64,000 bases of DNA from positions 65,180,256 to 65,244,255 of the forward strand of contig NC_054539.1 in assembly GCF_017654505.1 (NCBI RefSeq), given 5' to 3'. This DNA comes from Polyodon spathula (taxonomy: Eukaryota > Chordata > Actinopteri > Acipenseriformes > Polyodontidae). This document shows positions 25,830-34,562 of the stretch, in pieces; the first letter of the stretch is position 1, and each line of letters begins with the position of its first letter. The translations under genes were made by a program, and so were the position numbers. Under the pieces are notes generated by a model. It was not told the origin of the DNA, ran no database searches, and saw nothing but the letters and a program-made list of their open reading frames with translations.

Positions 25830-26334
25830 GGTTTCTTTTGTTGTTGATTAATCCTAATTTGTACACCTTTTATATGTTTTGATGTCTTGTTTTGCATTTT
25901 TCATTGCATTTGCACATCATTATGATTTAATGATTTGTTAATGTAATTATTTGGAATGCAAGCTATGGTTTGCATAGACTTTATTCAAATTAATTTCAGT
26001 AATTATTATTATTGGAAAGTAAGAGCTATTATAGTTGTAATAGTTTATTGGAATGGTACTTTGTATTAATAGTACTTTGATTTAGTCCTATATTGTTTAA
26101 AATATTACTGTGTATTAATCCTAACTGATTAAAAAAAAAAGCTTCATCACATACATATTTAGAAATGTAACAAGTGGATTTCTCAGCGCCTTCTATGCTT
26201 AAGGTCAATGAATGCTTCCATGGTAACTATTTTTTCTTTGTAATCTTCCAAGCAAACAACAACACCATTAATTAACAGAAGTGTCAAGGATCAATTTGTT
26301 TTGCAATTTAGTAATGTCCAATTATTTTTAGGCT

Positions 26335-26612
26335 CAGCCCACCACTACCATCCCACTCTGGAGGGGCGAAGATGAACACATGATGTCCTCCGAAGCACGA
26401 GCTGTCAGCCATCCGCTTCTGTACACACTGCAAACTCACCATGCAGTCACCCAGAGCTACAGCGCTGGAGGAAAACGCAGCCCTGAGCAGCTTACAGGCA
26501 AGCCTGCAGGCGCCCGGCCAGACCACAGGGATCGCTGGTGCACGGTGACCCGAGGACACCCTGGCCGACGTAGCCCTCCCTCCCCCCGGGCGTCGCTCGG
26601 CCAAATCCCTTT
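26335..26612 (+). repeat. GC-rich dispersed repeat, copy B
   Basis: Same block order as 4700-5015 (CTGCAGGCGCCCGGCCAGAC, then CACAGGGATCGCTGGTGCAC, then a CCTCCC..CCGGGCGTCGCTC block). It inserts into AT-rich OTOF intron 1. The long open frames here are compositional. Confidence 0.5.
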
Positions 26613-27645
26613 GTTTTTGAAAGACTGTAGTCTTTGTCGGACTCAGGCGTCTCAAGCAGTTGAGTCAGCGATAGACAGCCCAATCAGAAAAGCCAGCATC
26701 CAGACAAATGCAGTGGTGATATCGTTCACTGAATATGGAGGAAGGGATACCATTCCAAATACCTCTATTCCCCTAAGAACCAACATATCTTTAATCGGTA
26801 TGGAATCCTGCAGTTCCTGTCAGACATACCATACAGGCACGCACGTGGTAATTTCTTTCTCCTCTAGGAATCCTGCTTACATATCCAAATTGCCGAAATT
26901 GGCACTTTAATGACCAGGAATTGAAAGCCATAAATAACAGGGATGCAGACTGCTTTACTGCAATATACTACATTCAAGTATGTGTACAAATGGGTGCCAT
27001 TTATATTCCAGGACACTGAAACAAAAAGCCAGGTTCCTTCAGCATGTACTGTAACATCAGGATCCTGTATTTGTTTTTAATAGTGGACCTGCTTGCAACC
27101 CAAGTAAATACACGGTAGAGATGTAATAGTTTACATTACACTGCTATGAATTGAAATTTCAAAGGTGATTGCTTATCTGGAATATAACAGCACTTGGGCC
27201 TAAACTGAAAACATGGAAAAATGGTTCTAGAAGTAACCTTTATTAGCTAGCTATACCAGAGACACTTGCAACAAAGAGCTCTGGATGAAACTGAGACTTT
27301 GTGCCCAGTGTGTGTAATGCACAATAGCCATACCATGGAGTAAATATCTTCTACTTGGCTGTTACTGTGGACCTGACATCTAATTCTCTTATCTTAAGAT
27401 GACAGAGCTACCAAAGGCTTGTAATACTACTGCATTTATAGTATCCAGTGTTCAGTTGCAGCAAGAAGCACATAATACATTAGAGCTGTCAGCAAGTGCT
27501 AACAGATTTTCTTTATTGATTTACAACAAAATACATCCTAGCACTAATGATTTCTGAAGTATCATTTGCTGCATTATTTCCAGCTTTCACCTTTTATCGT
27601 GCTGACCTAAACCATATATATTTATATATTAGTGAATAAAAATGT

Positions 27646-27648
<3 letters not shown>

Positions 27649-27690
<42 letters not shown>

Positions 27691-27695
27691 ATATA

Positions 27696-27760
<65 letters not shown>
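27649..27760. repeat. Compound (TG)n/(TA)n microsatellite
   Basis: About 19 TG units, a short ATATTATATG interruption, then about 27 TA units. Confidence 0.97.
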
Positions 27761-27764
<4 letters not shown>

Positions 27765-27859
27765 CTTAACATATCTAGTTATAATAATAGTTAGTCAACA
27801 ATTTTTTTACGACTGTTTTTTTTTTTTTTTGGATAGTAATAATAATAATACAACGACAA

Positions 27860-28275
27860 CACAATACAAATTTCACGTATATAGCGCTGTTCATGCAAGC
27901 ACGTTCAAAAATTAAATAAAAAAAACGGACCTTAAACAGAAATTACACTTCAAACTAGCATACTTCATGCAAGCATTCCTGGGCACTTTACAAAATTAAA
28001 TATAAAAAAGCATGTGCCTAAAATGTAATCCAGCTACAAATAAACAGACCCAAACAAATACACTTTCAAACAGGATTTAAAAGATTAAATTGTGCTAGCA
28101 CTCCTGATATGAATTGGGAGCAAGTTCCAAAGACGAGCGGCACTATAACTAAATGCCCTGGTTTCGACAGAGTTCAAATGAATTTTAGGAACTATCAGAA
28201 GATTAACATTTTCCGATATATAGGAACAACCAAGGACATATGTGGTCAGCAGATCACGAGTGCCAATTTTTGGTT
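27860..28275 (-). mobile_element. LINE 3' end (C-terminus of ORF2), probably L2-like
   Basis: Minus-strand frame 28270-28085 reads LLIVPKIHLNSVETRAFSYS then AARLWNLLPIHIRSA. This is the conserved post-RT tail of L2/Rex-type LINEs (R-x-F-S-x2-A-x2-L-W-N-x-L-P). The 3' side to about 27860 holds two related AT-rich blocks with CATGCAAGCA(C/T) and ends in a TATATAGCGCTGTTCATG region that recalls the L2 CACTATATAA tail. 5' truncated, non-functional. Confidence 0.65.
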
Positions 28276-28850
28276 CAATTGGATTACTGGTTTCAGAGAC
28301 TAAGGTTTTTGTAAGCCAGTTTGGTATGTTGATGATGTCATCCAACGTGGCCACCATGTTTTTTTATTGTAGCAACTTCCCTTGACCAAATCTTAAAGAA
28401 AACCATACTAGGATTATACGTGCCAATCTTTGGTTCAATCGGACTAGCAGTTTGGGAGAAGATCTTTGTAGTTTGTGATTATGATGTCTGTACCGTGTGA
28501 TTATGATGTCATGCAGCATGGCCGCCATACAACACAACCTATCAGCTTCTTACGAACACCAGTTAATCTTGGACTATCCTCTCACTAAGTATACCACTTA
28601 CTGCACTCTGCAATAAGTGGTTTTCGAAAGACGAATTTTTACATTTATGCAAAATGTTTTTTTATCCAAAATGGCGACCAAACCATGTGACCTACGACAT
28701 ATGTTCAATTAACATTTACCAACTTCCCATAAGAATCTACCATCCTACCGAATTTAATCAGTTTTCGAGCAACTTTTGGCAGGAAGAAGAAGAGTCATCA
28801 TCATCATCATCCCAGCAATAACAATAGGTTTCCCAGCATCAGCAATAAAA
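28262..28850. repeat. Unclassified repeat with internal direct duplication
   Basis: GTGCCAATTTTTGGTTCAAT (28260s) and GTGCCAATCTTTGGTTCAAT (28420s) start two related segments, each later reading TGATGATGTCAT or ATGATGTCATGCAGCATGGC near its end. The right part ends in GAAGAAGAAGAGTCATCATC and an AACAATAGGTTTCCCAGCAT block. I recognise the wording as recurrent in basal fish but cannot name a family. Confidence 0.45.
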
Positions 28851-30309
28851 CAAACGAATAAGATGGATGCAGTAACTGTATCAATTAAAAATGCAATGAA
28901 AACTAAGATTAACATTTTTTATTGTTTGGTAGGGTAATTAGATCTAAGTTGTTTATTTTACCCCTGAGGTATATCTATTTAATACAGTGCTATTTACATA
29001 TATATTTTTTATAGCTGTTTGAAGCTAATTTCAAATTAAAAGATCTTCAAATACTTAATCATCAGAAATGATAAACCAAGTGTACCCCCTCCTCCTTATC
29101 TAGGACCTAATCTAGCTGGTGCTTTGGGATAATGTTGTTTTACAAGACACTGAACTGTGTTTCCTGTATCTTAAAAGGCAGGATATCCTTACTCTGATGG
29201 AGAAGGTTTTCATGTCATTCCAAGCAGGGTTTGAATATTGGCTGGAGAAACTACCATGAATCCATGCATATTGTATACGACCAGACTTTAACTAGCTGAA
29301 TGTCATTCAACTGAAGTTTCTGTACACAGTATTTATTTTTGCTTTGGTGGAATTAGAAACGTCACCCTTACTTGTACTGTACATAGGGCAACACCTGTCA
29401 GGCAGAGCAAGCAGTACTGAAAACACTGACTTCTCACTGACAGCAAACAAATAGGTACCTGAGATGAAGTGAATCCCAAACATAAGCGGACACTGTAAGG
29501 TGGCCCACACAGGGCAGCTAGTTTCAGAACACACTTTCAGAAAGGTGTTGAATATTTTTTTTTGTTCATGGAAGAATATAAACTTAACATGTATTGAAGT
29601 GATATCCCCACCTATACCTGTAAATTAAAAATGATAGCTATCAGTAACATGAAAAAGGGATATCAACATGACCTACATACAAGGTACGCTCATGTAATGT
29701 TAATTAGACATCTAGACAGCGAGACAGGTGCCTCCATGTACTGATTAATAGCTTTTGCTAAAGTATGTCCAGAACTCCAGACCAGTTTCATCACAGCTGA
29801 ATAACTGCTTCTCTACTGTTGATGGATGTAAATAAATTGACAATGAGAGGGACACAGCTACTGTACAAAATGTCCTTAGCAAGTTTCATCACAATGGGAT
29901 AAGTGGTTACCTAGATACATGTACAGATGTGAAATATACAGACAGTCAGACAGACAGATTCCAATCAATCTCCACATACCTCCACATTATGATACACTGA
30001 GTTTGTGCTTTAAGAAGGTCCTTGGCAGGCTTCATCACAAATGGGAAAATAGGTTATCTAGATAGCCTCTACTATATTGCCCAAAGGGGATATACATCAC
30101 CAGCATAGGATTTTTAACCACTGTATCATAATCATTTCAGCAACTGTTCAAAATGTCCTGTGCATGAACCAGTAAATTAAACCTCATCAAGCGACAAAGA
30201 TTTTTTTTTTTTTTTTTTGCCTGCTTAACAATTTAAAAAAAGAAAAGAAAAAAAAACTTTCAAAGCCATTTTAATACACAGCGTATCAAAATGAAACGAT
30301 CATATTTAC

Positions 30310-30388
30310 CTCTAAATGCCACCTTGGCGATCTTGTCCCCCTTAGCTCTGAGATCTGTCACCGATTTGAGGTGGACAATCAGAGCCAT
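30310..30388 (-). CDS. OTOF: Otoferlin (OTOF) exon 1, start codon and first 26 residues
   Basis: Otoferlin is a multi-C2-domain, tail-anchored ferlin that acts as the calcium sensor for synaptic vesicle fusion and replenishment at inner-ear hair cell ribbon synapses. This exon encodes the first strand of the N-terminal C2A domain. Reading the minus strand from 30388, the translation starts MALIVHLKSVTDLRAKGDK and continues IAKVAFR plus one base of a Gly codon. It aligns without gaps to the start of vertebrate otoferlin as I know it. The exon ends at 30310 with AGAG followed by GTAAAT, a good donor in phase 1, and the next exon (18271-18329) supplies the other two bases. The 5' UTR must lie at 30389 and above; I cannot fix the transcription start. 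The match is short, but start codon, donor, phase and exon 2 all agree. Other ferlins (dysferlin, myoferlin) have different N-termini. Confidence 0.93.
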
Positions 30389-31126
30389 GATGAGTTGTAG
30401 ATGTAGGTCCAACACTTCAGAAAGACGAGGTGCAATAACGCGTAGCCTCTCCGTTTGACAGAGACTGTGCCATTACACTGAGCATTTGAGAGCAGCTTTT
30501 TAACACCGAAAGAATGTCCACTCCCATCCTGTTTTATTATTATTTATTTATTTATTTTTGCTGACAGAGAACACTTAAATTATTTAACAGCTTTCATTGT
30601 ATCCCACTGGATGCTGCGCTGTTTGGTTTCACGTGCCCTGTTCCGTTTCTCTAAGCACTACAGCAGCTTCAGTACACAATGGAATGAGCAGGAGTAACTA
30701 GAGTTTGTGCCGCAGGAGGCGTCAGCTGCTGTACAGGAGATAACCAGTCAAAAAAGTGTTTAGTGTTGATGCGTGGATTCGCTCAATGTTGACATTGTGC
30801 AGTACAATAAACGGTTAATATTTTGTAAATCCTCTGCACTAGTAGTTTTAGCGTGTGTTATATCCATGCTAAAAGCGCGCTACGTTTATTTTTTTGGTAC
30901 CAGCAGAGTTGTTAAGGTTTTCAAGGATATAACAAAAGTTTACAACGATCATTTCTAGCAAAAGACAGATGGCGCTTGGCTTAACACATGTAAACAGAGT
31001 AATTGCATAAAACAAAACAACAATAAGAAGAATAAGATAAAGTTAAAGCTACACATCTGTAATTCAATTAATTGCTTTTTTGTTGTCGTTGTAGTTGAAT
31101 AGTTGTACAGGTAGTGGTAATAGTAG

Positions 31127-31330
31127 TACAGCTCTGGCCAAGAGTGTTGCATCACCCTATAGAATTAATTAATTTTGCTTCATAAAGTTGAATGCATTCT
31201 GCTGAATAATGTTGGGCCTACAATGAATTATTACATACCACTTAGTTGTTTTCCATATACTTAACGAAAAACTATAAAAAATTGAAAAATTTGACATATT
31301 TAAATCTAGCATGAAATACTGTGCTACTAT
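31127..31330 (-). mobile_element. Truncated Tc1/mariner-type MITE (same family as 45793-46138)
   Basis: Begins TACAGCTCTGGCCAAGAGTG then TTGCATCACCCTATAGAATT, which equals the right end of the complete element at 45793-46138 read in reverse. It follows that element for about 200 bp, including TTTTGCTTCATAAAGTTGAA and GTTTTCCATATACTTAACG. It then diverges, so the other terminal repeat is lost. Confidence 0.8.
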
Positions 31331-32130
31331 TATGGCAAACGCTGCTGTGCCAAATAGTGTCATCAGAAGAATAGAATAGTCACATGCGCAGTCAAACGAA
31401 TTCATCTTGGCATGCACAGAATTTTTTTTTTTTCCATCTTTGTCAAAAAACTGCCACATTACCTTTTGAATCAGTACATGGAAATGGAAGAACTGGTTTT
31501 AAAAAAATAATAATATATATTTTTTAAGTGAGGATAAATACCTTAATTGTTGCAAAAATCAACAAAGATAAGAAAATATGCCTACAAGTTCTCTTTGGAA
31601 GATAGCAAAGTACAGTTTTGAAAACTTTGCTACAGAACCAAAATCAGATTAGTCTGCAGATTAGTCTTCAGTTTTTCTTGTAACGGTTTCACATCTTAAT
31701 AAAAAGTTATGCTTACCATCTTTCATACGTAGAGAATTGGTAATACTTATTAGAATAATATTATTCCATATATGATCTGCTCCTCAACATACATGTAATT
31801 ATAGTGTCTGCTGTGCTATAGGTTGTCTCAGGTAATAACAGCAAAGTTCATAATTGAATTACACTATAAACAAACTAAAAGTAGTTATCTAAATTTCACC
31901 AGTGTACAAAAATATATTTTTTAAAAATCCTAAAAAACAAGGTTTAAAAAACCCAAAGTTTAATTGGAAGTGATACTGAATAGATATCGTCGACTGGGAA
32001 ACCCTTTTAATTAAGAGGAATAATTTCAGAGACTATACTTCATTTTCAATTCTATTGAAAAAAACGATAGAAAAAGAATATCCGTGTAGGGCCAAAGTGG
32101 TACATCGTCAGAATGAGGTATTCCTCTAGA

Positions 32131-32215
32131 CCAGCGGTTTTCAAACTGAGGTACATGCACCCCTTTGGGCACTTGTGCGCTCCTCATGGGGGTATACGCG
32201 AGATGTATTTTTTTT
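32131..32215 (+). mobile_element. hAT-like element end
   Basis: CAGCGGTTTTCAAACTGAGG matches the CAG-GGTTCTCAAACT terminal repeat typical of hAT/Charlie-type elements, followed by a TACATGCACCCCTTTGGG-like stretch. The other end was not found; a poly-T run and AT-rich sequence follow. Confidence 0.5.
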
Positions 32216-32549
32216 TAAAATCGACAATGTATTTTAATTAATTAATTTATTTTTACCACAATATAGTACTTTTCGACTTAGCAATCGAATTAACAATGTT
32301 GAATCTCATTTCAAATAAAACCACAGCCGTACTGGTGTACGTTTCCTTTCTGTTGGGCGAGGTTAACTATAAAGACCCAACTGGCTGCTGACAGTGAGTG
32401 AGTGTTGAGCGCACACATGGCTAAATTACATATTTAAATATAATGGCGGTGGTCTGCAGTCTGTAGGCTAAAAAGAAGAAGAAAAAAAAAACATTGCATG
32501 ATGTTGCTTCTTTTAAAAATGTGTACTATTTACAAGGCACTTTGCTTTC

Positions 32550-32750
32550 TGTGCCGCCATACTTAGACCGTGAAATCACTATATTGTGGAGCTCCAGTTT
32601 AAATGTTCAGTGTTTGCAGTTTAGTTTAATCAGTTCAGTGTGTTTTATCTAAGTTTATGTTTTTAAATAACAGTATTATTGAATTTAGCAGGCAGCTGTG
32701 CCGCCCTACTTAGACAGTGAAATCACTGCGCTGGAGCTGGAACTTACACG
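32550..32750. repeat. Direct duplication of about 50 bp
   Basis: CTGTGCCGCCATACTTAGAC followed by CGTGAAATCACTATATTGTG (from 32550) and CTGTGCCGCCCTACTTAGAC followed by AGTGAAATCACTGCGCTG (from 32695) are about 145 bp apart. Origin unknown; possibly internal to the hAT-like element beginning at 32131. Confidence 0.7.
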
Positions 32751-32916
32751 TCTTTGTTATCTTTACTTTATGTGTTTTTTGACTAAGTAGTTGAATAACT
32801 CCTTTGTCGGGTAATTGCATTAGCCTATGCATGTACGCCGCAAATTATTAGGATAATAAAAGCAAAAACACTGTATTATTATTATTATTATTATTACAAA
32901 AATGGAATCGGGGATT

Positions 32917-32950
<34 letters not shown>

Positions 32951-33019
32951 CCTAACTTCTGAATTGGGAAGTGTCTGAAATTGGATTCCCTACTCCAGAC
33001 CTATTGAGTGTGTTCATAT

Positions 33020-33340
33020 TGTAATGGCGGATGTCACCCACCACTTCTAGCAGGGACTTTCCAGGATCTCTGGGCTGGGGAGTTTCCCATCGCCATCTGC
33101 ATGTACTTTCCCTCACCAACTGTCAGGCAGGGTATTTCCAGCCATGTGTGGATTGGCTGGGGCGGGCACTGCCTCCTCCAGCTCCCCTATTAAAGGGGTT
33201 GTGTGCAGGACCTCTGGGTTAGCCTGGAGAAGAAGGACCTGTTACAATAAACTGGTTATTTGTTTGATTTATTTGTGTGAGAATAAACCAAGTGTTTACT
33301 TTAAGCAAGTCTGTTTTGTGTCCTTCTTGACATCATTACA
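33020..33340 (+). mobile_element. Solo LTR, 321 bp, with 4-bp target duplication
   Basis: Starts TGTAATGGCGGATGTC and ends GACATCATTACA. The ends form the TG...CA inverted repeat expected of an LTR (TGTAATG/CATTACA). Direct ATAT repeats flank it (33016-33019 and 33341-33344). Inside are a TATTAAAGG box (about 33189-33197), CCTGGAGAAGAAGGACCTGT as a likely start region and AATAAAC signals near 33247 and 33283, the normal U3-R-U5 order on the plus strand. Left by LTR-LTR recombination. The short AT-only duplication is weak alone; the termini are convincing. Confidence 0.75.
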
Positions 33341-33721
33341 ATATCATATAGTGAGTGCCCATCAACAAGCTGTCTGGCAGCTGATTAACATGAACAGACG
33401 ACTGCACTAAATACTAACATGTAAGCATTTTGCTACAAGTCATTTTTGACTGCATGATATAAATGTCACCTTTCTACGTTATCAAATTTACTTTTTGGAA
33501 ATATTCACTTCAAAACAATGTGCTTACTCTGGCTGGATTCAATACTGCACAAGACACACACATAGCATTTTAAATGTGCAGCTCAAGTGTTAAACCATAA
33601 CATTCGAGTTAAATAAATAAAAAAATGAAATGTAAAAAGAACACACATATTTAATGTGTTATTCAATATTCACATAGTTATTATACCAGAGGTCTTGTCC
33701 ATGTAATTCTAAGGTTATACA

Positions 33722-34075
33722 CAAGCAGATATGTCATATGCAGACAGGCTAAAATAATTGTATCTATTCAGTCTTAAACAAAGAAGACTACACAGCGACC
33801 TGATTCAAGCATTCAGAATTCTAAAAGGTACTGGCAATGTCGACCTAAGGGACTTTTTTCACCTGGCATTCAGAACAGAAAATAGAAGGTACTTTTTTAC
33901 ACAGAGAATTGTAAGGGTTTGGAACCAACTCCCCAAAGTAATGTTGTTGAAGCTGACACCCTGGGATCCTTCAAGATGCTGCTTGATGACAGTCTGGGAT
34001 CAATAAGCTACTAACAAACAAAAAAGCAAGATGGGCCCAATGGCCTCCTCTCGTTTGTAAACTTTCATATGAGGG
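33722..34075 (+). mobile_element. CR1-type LINE 3' fragment
   Basis: Colinear with the C-terminal end of the CR1 copy at 53839-55490. The frame reads LKQRRLHSDLIQAFRILKGT, then ENRRYFFTQRIVRVWNQLP, and the end is CCAATGGCCTCCTCTCGTTT plus GTAAACTTTCAT. Compared with the long copy it lacks about 45 nt between DLRDFFHL and AFRTENRR (the KKETRTRGHKWRLDKG segment). It supplies the intact WNQLP wording lost from the long copy. Confidence 0.9.
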
Positions 34076-34310
34076 CTGAATTAAAAAAAACAAAACAAAA
34101 AACTATTTACCAAATCATACAGTACTATTACCCAGATGACTGGAACAACCAAAACGTATTCTCAGACTACAGACAAAAGTCTGCTCGAGATTAAGGATAA
34201 ACAAAATTATAGTATATATTCGGAAACGTCAAGGCCTCAATCCCAAAGAAACTTTCATGCATGTATGTCAGTCACTCAAGAAGCGCGTGTCTGCCAAAGC
34301 GTGAATGGTA

Positions 34311-34323
34311 GTTGCCTGGCAAC
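34311..34323. promoter_or_regulatory. Palindromic X-box (RFX binding site) upstream of CIMIP2C
   Basis: GTTGCCTGGCAAC is a perfect 6+6 palindrome with one spacer base and matches the RFX consensus (GTNRCC N0-3 RGYAAC). It lies 166 bp before the CIMIP2C start codon. RFX2/RFX3 sites of this type, close to the transcription start, drive cilium genes in vertebrates. The motif is seen; binding is inferred. Confidence 0.8.
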
Positions 34324-34346
34324 TGTTTGTTACACTTGTTTGTTTA
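34324..34346 (+). promoter_or_regulatory. Forkhead (FOXJ1-like) sites next to the X-box
   Basis: TGTTTGT at 34324-34330 abuts the X-box and TGTTTGTTTA lies at 34337-34346. Both fit the forkhead core TRTTKRY. FOXJ1 cooperates with RFX factors at motile-cilium genes, so the pairing is meaningful, but the motif is short and common. Confidence 0.45.
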
Positions 34347-34488
34347 GCTGTGCTGTGAGTCCAGTGTGCGTCTGCAACACCGATAGATACAGAAGGCCTA
34401 CAACATTCATTTTAAAAAACTGTCAGTAACTAAGGTATATATATATATATATTTTAAGTTTTTTTTTTTTTTCAGACAAAGGCAAGGT

Positions 34489-34562
34489 ATGGCCTCTAGA
34501 AGCGCAGGGACTCTTATTACACACAACAATGCAACCTATAAACCACCTGCTCTCATGCCCGG
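34489..34562 (+). CDS. CIMIP2C: CIMIP2C (FAM166C/C2orf70) exon 1, start codon
   Basis: CIMIP2C is a small microtubule inner protein of the CIMIP2/FAM166 family, found in the lumen of axonemal doublet microtubules in motile cilia and sperm flagella. This exon encodes MASRSAGTLITHNNATYKPP then ALMP and two bases of a Gly codon. The first residues equal the mammalian N-terminus as I remember it, and the length to the splice site is the same. The ATG context is AAGGTATGG and the donor GTAAGC begins at 34563. A T-run ending TTTCAG lies 13 bp before the ATG (34476 onward), so the start codon may sit in a second exon with an upstream non-coding one. With exons 2-4 the product is 198 residues, close to the roughly 200 of the human protein. 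Confidence 0.92.

Larger units (their letters stand above)
18330..30309 (-). other. OTOF intron 1
   Basis: About 12 kb between exons 1 and 2, donor GTAAAT at 30309 and acceptor AG at 18331-18330 on the minus strand. Repeats are listed separately. 19200-20210, 21600-22680, 25860-26330, 26620-27600 and 28900-30300 show nothing beyond AT-rich sequence; a poly-T run lies near 30201-30218. Confidence 0.85.
30389..34488. other. Divergent intergenic region between OTOF and CIMIP2C
   Basis: About 4.1 kb separate the two start codons. The OTOF-proximal 30389-30760 is the only part with normal GC and CpGs. It contains E-boxes CACGTG (30630-30635) and CAGCTG (30723-30728), but I cannot place a core promoter. 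The middle holds repeats (31127-31330, 32131-32900, 33020-33340, 33722-34075). The CIMIP2C-proximal 34270-34400 has an X-box and forkhead-like sites. 31340-32120 shows nothing recognisable. Confidence 0.75.
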
